From Megachile rotundata (taxonomy: Eukaryota > Arthropoda > Insecta > Hymenoptera > Megachilidae): a stretch of 64,000 nucleotides of DNA. The DNA is taken from assembly GCF_050947335.1 (NCBI RefSeq), contig NC_134989.1, positions 10,037,501-10,101,500 of the forward strand, read 5' to 3'. The notes beneath the pieces were generated by a model. It was not told where the DNA came from. It made no database searches and worked only from the letters and a program-made list of their open reading frames with translations. The translations under genes were made by a program, and so were the position numbers. Positions 48,276 to 61,664 of the stretch are shown in pieces (the first letter of the stretch is position 1; each line of letters starts with the position of its first letter).

Positions 48276-50008
48276 CTATGTGTGTTCGATGAAGCAGTTA
48301 ATAGTCGGCCGCCATCTTGCATACATATATCTGCCATCATGTACCAATCGTTCAAAATTTAAAACATATAACCTAACACCTATAATAAATGTGTAGACTA
48401 AGAATAGAACAACTTCTAAATCAATCCAAAATCTGAAATCGTCAGAAAATATGATCCGCCATTTTAAAATTAATTCAATCCCCGATTCAGCTATCCCGGT
48501 TGTTATAAATTTATGAAAGTTCAACTTCTTTTTAATAATTTAACAGGAACGTTTCAAAGTAGAGATACGTTTAAGAGAAACAGTTAGCGAAACGAAATTA
48601 GTTCGACGAGAATAAACGTCGACTTCGTTCGAGCTTCTCGCTGAACCGAGGAACCTTATCGATAGCAAGGATGGAAGTTTTTAAGAGGTTCCCGGTTCGA
48701 AGGAACGAACTTTCCGCTCGGCGTAACGTCGATGGCTCGTTGCGTGAATCTTTTAATGGAAAATTGATTACCGGACGGGCATTTTTAATTCAACGAAATG
48801 GAAGAACGGCAGGAACTTTGCGATAGCGAGACGCAGCTTCCAGAGAATATTTTATCACGTTAATGTTCTTCCTCGATCGAAAGATTGCCAACCGTTAACT
48901 TTCACTCCGGGAGAGAAAAGTATTACACAATTAACTCTTTTTGTTGCTGCGAGATGTAATCGCCCGCGTAAAACGCGATCTAGGAGTAATTTTCTAACTA
49001 TTGTAACCTCTTCACATGTAATCTTTTAAATAAAAAAGATATAGGATATAGGATGTTCTTTTGGTGAGAATAATGCAATGACAGTATTTAATTTTACATT
49101 AATTTTTGTATTTGTTTTTCATAAATTCTAAAATGTTAGAGTCTCTATAACATCTCTAAAGTTCAAATCTTCTAAAGTCTCAACAGAATTCCAAAGTCCC
49201 AAAAGTATCAGATTTTAAATTATTAAAATTCCGAATGCCCAAATTTGCCAAGTTAAAAAATTGCAAAGTACTCATAGAACAATTGAACATAGAAAAAGTA
49301 TATCAGTCCCCATCTTCTAAATCCCCTAACTCCCAATGCATCGCCGACTCTCTCTTGCTATTTAAGTACATAAACCACTCAACTGAAACCAACAATTAAA
49401 AAGATCCTAAAACTCCCCATTTCTATAAGTGGCCCATAATAAACCGCAATAAACTTCCCTATAATAAACTGTCCGTAAGAACTACTCCGATTACATCAAA
49501 ATGGCGTACAAATTCCTCGCAGTTAATGCCGGATCAGGCTCGAACCGCGGTCGTAACGAACGCAAGCAAAAATCGCGTTACCTCGCTGGAACGTTGTTGA
49601 CGTTTTTCTTAAAAGCTGACGGCATGGTGTTCGCAGATACCCGCGGTACGTGTAAAGACGCGGTTTTATCAGCGATAAAAATGTATTACAGAATCTTATA
49701 TTCAGGACCAGGGCCTCGACGAAGAGAGATAAAGCCGCGCACGATGCCTCGCGCTACGTGCCTGATCTGCATGCCCGCAAGAATAACAGCCCTTCTATGC
49801 CCCTTTTCTTTCCGTTTGGTTCGCAAACTTTTTCCAGCACCGCCTATTTACGGATAAATCTGATCGCGATAAATAGCAGACGTTTTTAACTTCTGATCAA
49901 AACCCCTTTCTCCAGTTTGGATGCAGGAGACACTGACACCTTTAATGTTTAAGTCTTTAATGAGTAATCGGTTGTAGCTTTTTGTTAACTTTTATATGTG
50001 TTCAAGTA
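48276..50008. other. Non-coding stretch, no gene seen
   Basis: Two CpG-bearing unique blocks, about 48540-49000 and 49490-49900. The second has a 118-codon plus frame (49501-49857, basic, with Cys near the C-terminal end) and no recognised domain. Confidence 0.45.
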
Positions 50009-50180
50009 CATGAAAGTTTAACAGAAGATACTTATATGAAAATGATTTAGAGATCAAGATTTAATAAAAATAACTGCATGAATTTTACTAACATTTTTTT
50101 GATATAGATGATTTTGCAGCTAATCAAAGTGGCTGACTTTGCAGCTGAACAAAGTGGTTGATTCTGTAGCTTATAAAAAT
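50009..50180. repeat. Dispersed repeat with internal 25-bp units, copy 2
   Basis: Same order as 46118-46335: CATGAAAGTTTAACAGAAGA, AAATAACTGCATGAATTTTA, T-run, then two to three 25-bp units GCAGCTAATCAAAGTGGCTG plus ACTTT. Confidence 0.85.
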
Positions 50181-50366
50181 GAAGTAGAAATGGGGTAGAA
50201 AAACAAAGGGGTAGAAAATTGAAATTAAATGAATTTCATGTTCTAATAATTTTATATTTTTATATCACTAAATGTCTATAAACAGAAATCTTAAATTAGC
50301 ATATCTGTGGATGCAATATCTTTCAAATACTCCTACAATATCTTCCTATTTCAAGTCTTCTTCAAT

Positions 50367-51496
50367 AACATCCCCTACAATAAACATTCTAAATAGCGAC
50401 TAAATATTGAATTCGTCAAATTCTAAATAATGAAATCGTCATAACAGAAAAATCGTACAAAGTTCAGTGAGAACTGAAGTATATAACAATTTTGAAAAAA
50501 ATACATTTTTGCTCGAATATGGAAATTTGAACATCCCCTACAGTAAGATTCTAAATAGCGACTAAATATTGAATTCATCAAATTCTAAATAGTGAAATCG
50601 TCATAGTACAAAAATCGTATAAAGTTCAGTGAGAACTGAAGCATAGAACAATTTTGAGAATACATTCTTGCTCGAATATGAAAATTTGAACATCCCCTAC
50701 AGTAAACATTCTAAATAGCGACTAAATATTGAATTCATCAAATTCTAAATAGTGAAATCGTCATAATAGAAAAATTGTACAAAGTTCAGTGAGAACTGAA
50801 GCATAGAACAATTTTGAGAAAAATACATTCTTGCTCGAATATGGAAGCTTGAACATCCCCTACAGCAAACATTCTAAATAGCAACTAAATATTCAATTCG
50901 TTACATTCTAAATAGTGAAATCGTCATAACAGGAAAATCGTACAAAATTCAGTGAGAACTGAAGAATAGAACAATTTTGGGAAAAATACATTCTTGCTCG
51001 AATATGGAAGCTTGAACATCCCCTACAGTAAACATTCCAAATAGCGACTAAATATTAAATTCGTCAAATTCTAAATAGTGAAATCGTCATAATAGAAAAA
51101 TTGTACAAAGTTCAGTGAGAACTGAAGCATAGAACAATTTTGAGAAAAATACATTCTTGCTCGAATATGGAAGCTTGAACATCCCCTACAGCAAACATTC
51201 TAAATAGCAACTAAATATTCAATTCGTTACATTCTAAATAGTGAAATCGTCATAACAGGAAAATCGTACAAAATTCAGTGAGAACTGAAGAATAGAACAA
51301 TTTTGGGAAAAATACATTCTTGCTCGAATATGGAAGCTTGAACATCCCCTACAGTAAACATTCCAAATAGCGACTAAATATTAAATTCGTCAAATTCTAA
51401 ATAGTGAAATCGTCATAATAGAAAAATTGTACAAAGTTCAGTGAGAACAGTCATAGAACAGTTTTGAGAAAAATACATTCGAATATGGAAATTTGT
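50367..51496. repeat. 162-bp satellite, 7 copies, last four a duplicated dimer
   Basis: AACATCCCCTACAGYAAACA recurs at 50367, 50530, 50689, 50852, 51015, 51179 and 51341. Copies starting 50852 and 51179 share private variants (AATAGCAACTAAATATTCAA, CAGGAAAATCGTAC) and so do 51015 and 51341 (ATTCCAAATAGCG), so a ~327-bp dimer was copied recently. The last unit is shortened and joins unique DNA near 51496. Confidence 0.93.
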
Positions 51497-53042
51497 GAGC
51501 GCAGTCCAAGAAAGAAAGTCGAAAGTTTGGGATGCTATTCGGGTGTTCTCTAAGATATCTGGATGGTGCAGTTGGAAGGTCGATTACCCAGGGATTACTG
51601 CAATTGCCAGGCAACCGCTCTCCTATACTTCCGGGGGCATTGATATTCAACTAGGAGCACGCCACGGTAATTTCCCATGGTCTGAACATCATCCCCTCCA
51701 GCCCTTCGCCGGTGTAGGTCCGTTCACCCAAACTTACGATTCAGCAGTCGATTACTCGGAAGCAACGGCTTGCCAAGCGATTCCTTCTGCTTGTTGCGAA
51801 TAAATGGCCAGAAACCGAAGAATGCGTATTCCCTTGAAACTTGTACGGTAATCGAAAGTGCAGAGTACAATTTTGAACGTGTTCTCCTAAAATTTGCTTT
51901 TTCTTGCATTCGAAACTCTCGTATTTTCTTGAATTATCTGTGGAAGCTTATTTACACTATTCCATTCGAAATTACAATTTTAGTATATACAATTTTGTAT
52001 GAAATTTTTGGACTGAAGTTAATAGTGGTCCTTCTTTCAAAAATTGATATTTTGATATGTTCATATGCACCTTTCTAATAAATGTAGATGATGATGTACT
52101 TTACATCTCATAGCTAGGCCTAATAATAGCGTAACTTAACATAATATAATTTCTAGTTAACAACACTAGATGCTATGCATTTATTTCTGTAAAAGCCACT
52201 CCCAATATTAAATCGAATTTCCGAATCTCTTAATTATTCCCGCAGTATCTCTACAAAATGTCCTCCACAACATAAATAACGTTCCTACGTGAAACCGTTA
52301 AGAGATTGAAATTTATGAAGCGACGAGTCCTCGAAAGGACCTCCTCCCGCATTTCACCGCGTCCCTTTTCATGCAAGAATTCGAATTATCATTCGAAAGA
52401 TGGTCCTCGAAGTATCGGTCGATTTCGCCCCGTTGAATACGAAACAGCATAACGGAGGTGAAAAGCCACGTAGAAATAATTTCCGAACACGGTCCACTCG
52501 TTAATCCAGAATTCAACGTTGGCCCCCGATAGATCGAATCAAAGTCAACGAGAGAATTAAGGCTAGGCATCCGCCTCGAATCGAGGATCGTCTCGATAAT
52601 TCCTCCCGGTAAATCGGTTCGGTTCGCGGAAACATGTGGCGCGTTACAAGGAGCCGTGGTTTCCGTGTACATGGAAAGTTGCACTTACACGGGACGCATT
52701 CGTACGAGGAATCGTGGCCGATCCTCATTGTTAGTCGTGCAACGTGCAGACCGAGGGCGTACAAAGAGCCTGTGCAACGTGAGTTCGACCCGAGAGTCCC
52801 CTGGGTTAATTCCCACCGTTGCTTCGCCATTCTTTTGCCTTGATGAACTTTTGCTCGGGAATCTTTTACGTTGCCGATTGTTTAGGTGTAACGGTAATAC
52901 TCGGCTCGCAGATTGCTGAGGGGTGCGAGATCTTTTGACGGACCGAGGATGAGCTCTGTATTAAAATTTTCAAGAATGTTCCTTTTTTGCTAAAATATGT
53001 GAGTAGTCGAGAATTCGAGTCGATATTTTTGAATTGTTGGAA
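51497..53042. other. Non-coding stretch with CpG-bearing blocks
   Basis: The block 51480-51860 (102-codon plus frame at 51495-51803) and the block 52300-52960 (overlapping frames of 69-123 codons on both strands) are unique. No domain motif was seen in any. Confidence 0.45.
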
Positions 53043-53780
53043 ATTTTTTATTTTTTTGGGATTTGAGGATCTAGGGATTTTTGGCACGCGGAGATCTAAG
53101 CATTCTTGGGATTAGGTATTTTCGGGATGTAGGAATTTTTGGGATTTGGGGATCTAGGAATCTTTGGGTTCTAGGGATTTTTGGAATTTGGGGATTTGGG
53201 GATTCAGGGATTTTTTAGATCGTGGGATTTCTGGGATTTGGGGATCTAGGAATCCTTGGGTTCTAGGGATTTTTGGAATTTGGGGATTCAGGGATTTTTT
53301 AGGTCGAGGGATTTCTGGGATCTGGGAATTTCCGGAATTTAGAGATTTGGAGATCTAGGGATTTTAGGATTTAGGGACTGGGGGATCTAGAGACTTGGAG
53401 CTTTAGATATTCGGGGATCTAGGGATTTGGTGCTTTAGACATTGGAGGATCTAGAGATTTGGGGCTTTAGATATTGGGGGATCTAGGGATTTTTTAGACC
53501 TAGGGACTTGAGGATCTAGTAATTTTGGGATTTAGAGATTGGGGGATCTAGGGATTTTTTAGACCTAGGGACTTGAGGATCTAGGAATTTTGGGATTTAT
53601 AGATTGGGGGATCTAGGGATTTGGGGCTTTAGACATTAAGAGATCTAAAGATTTGAGGCTTTAGATATTGGGGGATCTAGGGATTTTTTAGACCTAGGGA
53701 CTTGAGGATCTAGGAATTTTGGGATTTAGATATTTGGGGATTTAGGGATTTGAGAATGTAGGGTGGAATATAGGGATTTC
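53043..53780 (+). repeat. Purine-rich 8-bp-type array (GGGATCTA / GGGATTTT)
   Basis: Phrases GGGATCTAGGGATTTTT, GGAATTTGGGGATTTGGGGA and GACCTAGGGACTTGAGGATC recur. A longer ~90-base higher-order phrase (GGGGGATCTAGGGATTTTTT) appears at about 53478, 53545 and 53668. The G-strand is plus. Confidence 0.88.
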
Positions 53781-54854
53781 GAACCTCGTTGAAATTCAAT
53801 GATATATAAATTCGAGTACCAGTGCTGTTCAAAGGTCCAAAAATTCGCTAACTTGTGCAACTTAAAGATATAGAAATCTCGACAACTCTAGCAATTCAAA
53901 TATTTAAAACCTTAAAAACTCATAAAATCCAAGAATCTATAATATGGCAGAACAAATTTTACAATCCATCCACCTTGTTTCACATACAGAACACATCCCC
54001 CATGAAATTTGTCCACATCTCCCAAAATACCCGAAACCACTCGTAATTTGCACCTGTTTTCGTAGCGAAAAAAGAGAAGTCCACAAAAGAATCGAAGAAA
54101 TACTGTCCGTTTCAGTCGGACACGTTTCCTGTACGAGGAGAAAATTCTTTTCACGATCTCATCGTATACCTTTCAGTCCGAATCTGAATGCAGAAGGAAA
54201 GAGAAGGGCTTTTTTTGCTCCTCTTTTCTTTCAGCAATCTTTGAAGAATCGAAACCGACGTCCACAGCTGGCTATGACGCGCTGATTGGTTCTCGTTCCT
54301 TGTACACGGCCTGCTGCGTTGAAACGAGACTCGCCGGAAATGGATTGTCGGGTTCACGTGCCGCATCCTTTATCAGTAGGCTGGCTTCATTGAAAATGGA
54401 AGCGAGACGAGTTCTACGGGGCTTGATTTTTTGCGATCGAGCATTGTACCCACGCTCGATACAAGCATCCGATCGGTTTACAGGAATCGTTAATTACACG
54501 ATGCGATGGGACGTGTTCCTTCGGCCTTCGATCACTCTAGTGATTTCTCTTGCTGATTTTGTTCCGTAGATTCCATCTTTTTATTGGGTTGTTGTGCTGT
54601 GGTGGACATGGAGTTATTTTGGTTTTGTTGCTGGATGTTTATTCGATTAGGAGAGATGGGGAATTTAGGAGCTGGACAATTTGGGAAGGAGAGGAATTGG
54701 AGTCTAATGGAGAACTGGGTAGGTTGGGAATTGAAATGTGGAGGATGGATCTTTTGGATTTGGGAACTGGGAAGTTAAATGGGGATGGGAGAATTCTGGG
54801 ATTTCGTTACTTGGAAATAGAATTACAATTTTAGTAGATTTTCAAGTTTTTATA
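53781..54854. other. Non-coding stretch, no gene seen
   Basis: 53940-54570 is unique and GC-richer, with frames of up to 113 codons on both strands. 54580-54830 reads GGGAATTTRGGAG-like on the plus strand and may be decayed octamer sequence. Confidence 0.45.
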
Positions 54855-55412
54855 TTTGCCAAATCCATAAATCCTCAAATTCTTAAATCCTTAAATCCTT
54901 AAATCCTTAAATTCTCAAATCCTCAAGTCCTCAAATCCTTAAATCCTCAAATCCTCAAATCCTCAAATTTTCAAATTCTCAAATTTCCAAATTCTCAAAT
55001 ACTCAATTTCTAAATCCTTAATTTCCCAAATTATCAAATTTCCAAATTACCAAATTCCCAAATTTTCAAACTCCAAAATCTCCAAATCCTCAAATCCCCA
55101 AATTCCCCAAAACCCCTAAACCTCCAAAATCCTCAAATCCTCAAATCCTCAAATTCTCAAATTTTCAAATACTCAATTTCTAAATCCCTAATTTCCCAAA
55201 TTATCAAATTTCCAAATTACCAAATTCCCAAATTTTCAAACTCCAAAATCTCCAAATCCTCAAATCCCCAAATTCCCAAATTTCCCAAAACCCCCTAAAC
55301 CTCCAAAATCCTCAAAATCCACAAATTCCCTAAATTACCCAAATTCCTCAAATTCCCCAAATTCCCTAAAATCCCCAAATCCCCAAATTCTACCTCGTCA
55401 AATTTCCCAAAC
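54855..55412 (-). repeat. 8-bp array (AAATCCTC)n
   Basis: AAATCCTC, AAATTCTC and AAATTCCC units on the plus strand, so the purine/G strand is minus. A ~185-base stretch (ATACTCAATTTCTAAATCC and following) occurs twice, at about 55000 and 55170, showing a later segmental duplication. Confidence 0.9.
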
Positions 55413-57735
55413 GTTTAACAGCACATTACTACTACAGTAGTGAAAGCATACAAAATATTCTAAAACCAAATGATTTGTGGATATAAGATTATATGTTCGA
55501 ATATCACGTACTAAATTATTCATGTTCTTAAGTAGACGCTAAATTGAAGTTATCACGAAACATGTTGTAAAGGCTGTCGTTTACTCGATACCACATAAGA
55601 AACTTTCAGTCACGTACTTAATCTCACGTGAAAACTTCTACATCGAGTTCCTCTACGTAATTTCCTGCATGCAGGATTAGCAATTGACCTTTAGTGTAAC
55701 GTTTATCTTGTATCGTGTACGTTGTTGTTCTATTATTAAAAACTTGTTCTCAATTTGTACCTTATTAAATACTTTTAAGTTAGAGTATTGGTGTACGTAA
55801 GCAATTTTGAAGACTGATATAAAATTGACAGTAACATTAATATTAATGTTAATACAAGTGAATATTAATTATTATTTATACTAGCAAAGGATATTAGGTA
55901 ATATTAATTTTAGTAGTTTTATAAAACTTTTGACATAAACAGTTTCTGAAATGTACTATGCATTCATGAGTATAGTTTGTTTATGATTTTACATTAATTA
56001 AATTCAATAATATAGTATAGTTAAGTCAATAATATAATTGTATATGAATTTATACTGAATTAAAAATTGTAATTTATATAAAGGTGCATTGAATTAAAAA
56101 GTCTAATTTATTTGAATATACATTGAATTTCAAAAGAGTAGTTTAAGTGAATGTACATTGAATTTCAAAAGTTTACATGAATGCAGACAGAATTTAAAAG
56201 CGTAGTTCACGTGAGTTTACTCTAAATTCTAAAGTACAATTAACAAGAATTCACGTCAAATTTAGTTTAACAAGAAAGGTGAATGAAACACCGAACAAAG
56301 AATGTGCTTCGAACGTTTGATGCTTGAATCATTTGCGGTATCAGTAAATGATAATGGAGCAATGATTCGTCCGGAACACGTGCGAATAGTTTATCAAACT
56401 GATTGACGATCTACTAATGTCAGTAATCCGCGACATGCCGTTATGGGGGTCGCTTGTGTTGGCATTGAAATCACCTGGTTGTTTATGGTATTGCTGTGAC
56501 TACAATCCTACGAGCCATTGAAAGAAGCAGCTATTTATAATCTTACTCCTACATTGTATGATTCTATTGCGACGTTTAATCGAACGTTGCAATTTATCAC
56601 CGATGAGGTTACATTTAATAACATTTCAATTGTTCCTGGTATAATGCTGTAGTATTTTGTTCGATCGATTGTGCGATTATCACTTATACACGCGAATTTT
56701 GTAATAGGTGGTTAATAAACATTCGTGGGTCAATATTCGTTATTAGGTAAATTAATAAAAATGAATATTACAGTGAATAATTCGTTATAATCATAATAAT
56801 CCACTATGATGAATATTAATATTAATTGATACAAATATTGATGTAAACGAAGAGTAACCCACATTAATGTTAATAAAAATCAATAATAATTAATATCATT
56901 AATAACAATGAAATTTTAGTAAAAATAAATATTAACAAAAATGAATATTAGTTTACACAAAATTTGATAAAAAAGAATAATAAATAACATCACTAATAAT
57001 ACAGTGAAATAACATCATCAGTAATGATGAAGTATTATTAAATATAAATATCAACAAAAATAAATATTAGCCAACATAAATTTTAAGTAATATTAAGTAA
57101 TATTAATAGCAGTAAAATTAATATCAATTTGAAGTAATATTAATATCAATAAAAACAGAAATTAATGTTAGTATCAAGATAACAATTAATATCAGTACTA
57201 ATAAAAAAGATTCCTAATATAAATAAACAATTGTCAGAATATGCAACATCGATCATTGTGGTTTCAGTAATATTGATTCGCCATCACGACGAATTTATGA
57301 AGACAGTCGGTTATTCCTTCGTGTATTTGGACGCAGTCCAGATCGTTAATTTTCCATTAGTGCCTTTTCCCCGATAAGTGTTCCGCCATTTCGCCAGTTA
57401 ATGTAAATGTATTAACGGCGGCTAGTGATGTATAACCTTTCTGCAACGAACGTCTGTGTTATTATCGTATTTATGAGCGGTATAAATTTACAGAACGTGA
57501 CAATTTCTTGTTCGTGGTACTTAACGATATTTAACAAATGGAATTCTGCATGATAGTTGTATGGAACCATTTTTTAAACCCAGATAGCTGTGTGGAAGAC
57601 GAATTACCAGCGACTTTATCAGTTATTAGCTCACTGATGTGTTTATTACCGATGTTTCGTTTGGAGATTCTACTGATTTTCAATTTTATAGTTTCGCAAT
57701 TTGCCAACTCTGCAATTGTTCAATTTTCAATACCA
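55413..57735. other. Non-coding stretch, no gene seen
   Basis: Loose ~45-base repetition (TACATTGAATTTCAAAAG) at 56080-56230 and dense AATATTAAT simple sequence at 56740-57220. A CpG-bearing block starts near 57280. No supported gene. Confidence 0.55.
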
Positions 57736-57860
57736 CTTTCACTTACATAGCATAGATCACTTTCACTTATATAGTGTAGATGACTATCGCTTACATAGTA
57801 TACATGAGTTTCGCTTATATAGTGTAGATCATTTTCATTTACATAGCGTATATGTTTTTC
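57736..57860. repeat. 24-bp tandem repeat, 5 copies
   Basis: Units CTTACATAGCATAGATCACT plus TTCA with variants CTTATATAGTGTAGATGACT. The apparent 8-residue LHSIDHFH peptide period follows from 24 being a multiple of 3. Confidence 0.88.
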
Positions 57861-58424
57861 TATCGAGATGCCACCTTGACAGCCACGTGTCCACCGTGAC
57901 GCAACATCGTCTCCGTATCTGACCCGTTTCTAATTTTGTATGCAGAATCGAGTTTACGGGGGATGGCTTTGTCGCGTAGAAGATAATCCCGGGCATTGTC
58001 AGGCAAGCTTGATGTCCGGCATTCGGCCAGTCGGTCGGACCGACGTCATTGTCGTTCCACCCTTTTGTAGTCCCGGGATGATTTTAAGCCGGTTATAACG
58101 CCGCTGTCCCGCTGACGCGCGTACAGAATACAGAGGATCCGCAAAAGGATGCCTTTGCGAGGATTCCTGATGCCCTGGAATCGAGCATTCGATGCGATTG
58201 TGCGAATCAATCGACCATGCTCGATGCACTGCCAGCCGCTTTCTCGGACTGTAAGTCACCGTGAACGCGTGATAGAAATCGAGAGAAGCTTGCTGATATT
58301 TCAGGTTGCTTGGAAAAAAGATGGGACTATCGGTCATCAAGGTCTTATCGATTAGTCGTTAATACTTGATACATCGATATTGTTATATCGTTTTATTGTT
58401 ATATGTTCTACTAGTATGTATGTG
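57861..58424. other. Unique CpG-bearing stretch
   Basis: GC-richest unique block of the right half, with overlapping frames on both strands (57999-58355) and no domain. Confidence 0.45.
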
Positions 58425-59015
58425 TGTATGATATACGGGGGTTGATGTTCATTTACACGTATGACATTTATATCATTTACATTTGATATCATTTATATCT
58501 ACATGCATGAATGTAACATACCTGGGTATACACGTATGTTGCACTCATATCACACATGTAAGTATACACGTATGTTGCACTCATGTCACACACTCATGTA
58601 TGCACATGTACAGTATACACGCATATGTGTGATATGAGTGCAACGTACGTGTAGTACCCACGCATACATATAAGTGTAGCATACATTCATACATACAAGT
58701 TTAATATGTCTGCAACACATATGTATACATACGTACATAATATGAATATAACGTTCAGGTGTACTTACATATGTGAATGTCACATACATCTGTACCTGCA
58801 TGTGCAATGTTAATATAATATATGTGTACACCCACATGTATATGAGTGTAACATACATGTACACCTACATGTATCATACATATGTAACATACATGTACAC
58901 CTACATGTATCATACATATGCAACATACGTGTATGCCTACATGTATCATATGTATGTAACATACATGCATCATATGTATGTAACATACATGCATCATATG
59001 AATGTAACATACATA
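58425..59015. repeat. CATA/CATG-rich array with a 36-bp unit
   Basis: The left part is irregular ACATATGTRT sequence. The right part, about 58840-59010, is regular: CATACATATGTAACATACAT plus GTACACCTACATGTAT. Frames of up to 140 codons on both strands are artefacts. Confidence 0.88.
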
Positions 59016-59712
59016 TTTAAAAAATTTGTTTAAATTCTCTAATTTAAAAATTTCTAAATCCAGTCCACAGTCAAATGCCAAAATTCCACAAAAATAAGCT
59101 ATACTCACTTTTCCTCCTTTAGTCCCATTACTCCTAAAGAAACGAGATTTGTTCCCGACAGTACGATTACATTTCACATTTCATTCAACGCGGTGATTCC
59201 TCATCGTCTCGTATTGTATCCATTTTTCGCAAAGAACGCTCTTTCGTCCGCACGTGGCAAGGTAAAACGAGTCATGGGGGTGGTTCCAGATATTAAGCTC
59301 CCGACGTTCGATCGCATTTCAGATTGCACGGGGCTTGGATTCCATGGGGGATTGAATGGGATCTCGTTCGGGCCGGGTAAAGCGAAATGGGGTGTATATC
59401 CCGCCCTTTTCGTGGGCGGTTAATCCGATTACGCGGAAAAATTTCGATACGCAGCGATATAGAGACTCGGGATATGCTCTCGTGCAAGGGTTGAAATCCT
59501 TTTCGCGGTAAATTCGCGGACAGGGTTGCTGTATGAAAGTACTTTAGTGTCTTCCTCCTCTTCACTGCTACCATCGCCCACATGGATGATACAACAGAAA
59601 TGTTCTAACATGTTAACCGGCTTGTTACTAATTTTAAACTTTCAACGACGGTGAAAAACACCCTTATGGTATGTAATATTGTGGTTAGTATTTTTTTAAA
59701 TTTATTTTTTAG
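59016..59712. other. Non-coding stretch with a CpG-bearing block
   Basis: 59120-59600 is unique; frames of 60-96 codons on both strands lack motifs. Confidence 0.5.
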
Positions 59713-60215
59713 AATTTGGGAATTTTGAGGTATTTAGGGAATATGGAGAATTTGGAAATTTAGGGATTTTGGGGATTTGGGGAATTGAGGGAATTTGGGA
59801 AATTTAGGAAATTGGGGGGAATTTGAGAAATTTGGGAAATTTGGGGATTTGGGGGAATTGGGGGATATTTGGAGGATTTGGGGATTTGGGGATTTGAGGA
59901 TTTGGGGATTTAGGGATTTGGGAAATTTGGGGATTCGAGGGAATTGGGGATTTAGAGATTTGGGGATTTGGGGATTTGGGGATTTGGAGATTTGGGGATT
60001 TAGGGATTTGGGAAATTTGGGGATTTGGGGGATATTTGGAGGATTTGGGGATTTGGGGATTTGGGGATTTGGGGATTTAGGGATTTGGGAATTTGCGAAT
60101 TTGGAGATTTGAGGATTTGGGGATGTGAATTTGAGAAGTTTGAAGATTTAAGAATTAGAAAAGTTAGAGATTTGGAAATTTTTGGACATTGAAAAATTGA
60201 AAATTTGAAAACTTG
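59713..60215 (+). repeat. 8-bp array (GGGGATTT)n
   Basis: GGGGATTT units, most regular at 59880-60120, with GGGAAATTTG variants. The plus strand carries runs of four Gs spaced by ATTT, a strong G-quadruplex-type pattern close in form to ciliate telomere repeats. Confidence 0.92.
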
Positions 60216-61664
60216 AAATAACTTATATCAGAGCACAAAAATTTACACATTAAAAAAATGTCTAGATTTGTAAATTTCTATTCAATGAAAAGAAAACACG
60301 AAAATAAAATTATGACCATTAATTGATGAGCACATTCTTTTCACGGAGCACGTATCGATTCGAATTCCATGTAAGCAGCTTGTAGAATTCGCAAAATAAA
60401 TTTTGCCAGCGAGTGCATGCATCTTCGCGTGGTTACAGTGTGTTTGCGGTGAGAGTGCTAGTTACTCGGGGAAAAGTTCTGGGTACAAAGGGCTCTCTCG
60501 GCCAGCGAGGGTGTTTCATGCGAATTCGAAAGTTTGGTAACGCGGTTAGCTAGGTGACCACTGACGGAAATTGGACCGGCTGGACCGTGTTTCCGGAATT
60601 TGCTCGAAAGGGTTGGCCGTACGGGAAACAGGCATTAAATTTTAATTTTCCTTCGAATTAAACGTTGCGCAAATTGTATCAAACGTTTATCGATCTCCTA
60701 TCGAAAGCTTTCCAATAAAAATTCAGTTTGTAATTCATTTTATAAACTATAATTACAATCTTAAATATTTGTCAAAGCTTAATATCTTTCTTAAAATTTT
60801 CCTTAAAATTCAAAATGTAAAAATGACTTCAACAATGAAATTTAAGACAAAACTTGAATAATCAAGTGGATGAGTTTGAACAAAAATTAAAAACTTTCAA
60901 ATTCTATGTTCATAATTTTAAATGTGACTATATTTACTTATAAATAAATTATTATTGTTGAAACATGGAATAATAATGAAAATAATGGAATTGACAATAA
61001 AAAAAATAATTATTAATTTAAAATTTAAAATTAAGATTTAAAATTGGAGGAATAAATTTGAAAGTAGAATTAAATCATAAAATTTGAATAATGAGTATAT
61101 GAATTAGATTTGTTACATTTTACAAGTAACAGTAACGAAATTATTAAAAAATTGTCAACGAAGAAGATTTATGTACACAGTTCGGTGTTCAATCATCGAT
61201 TTGTGTACTTTAGAACAAAGTACAGATATTATACGGATATTACTGTATCGGCGGAGATTGAATATCCCCTATGCATCTTCCGGCAGGTTGTGCCTCGAAA
61301 ATCCGTTCGAAAAATGATAGGATGCGAATAAATACGAAGAGGAAAATAACCGAGTCTGAGAAAAGAAGGGGAACACGTGAGCAATTTCTGAAATTGCTCG
61401 GTCCCTCGAGGTCGCATATTTCTATTTCGACAGTTCTTTCAGATAGCTGGTAAGATTTCGGATCCTGCGGAACGAACATTGATCCCTTCAAAAAAAATTT
61501 CATATCATAAATTGTGAATTTATTTCGGGAAACGTCGCGATGAGATTGCTTGACCCAACTGCTCGAACATCTTTCTGAGGATTTGCAAGGATTTGTGTCG
61601 ATTCACATTTTTTAGCGGTGTTTCAAATTTTTTGGTTTTTAACGTTTTGAGGTTAAAAATTTCG
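60216..61664. other. Non-coding stretch, no gene seen
   Basis: CpG-bearing unique blocks lie at about 60320-60700 and 61240-61600, with AT-rich DNA between. Short frames only. Confidence 0.55.

Noticed and set aside
49501..49857. 118-codon frame in a GC-rich block
   Set aside because: No recognisable domain, and no splice or promoter context that can be defended; chance frame in GC-richer DNA is plausible.
52313..52684. 123-codon minus frame with overlapping frames on both strands
   Set aside because: Several competing frames over the same GC-rich block and no motif in any.
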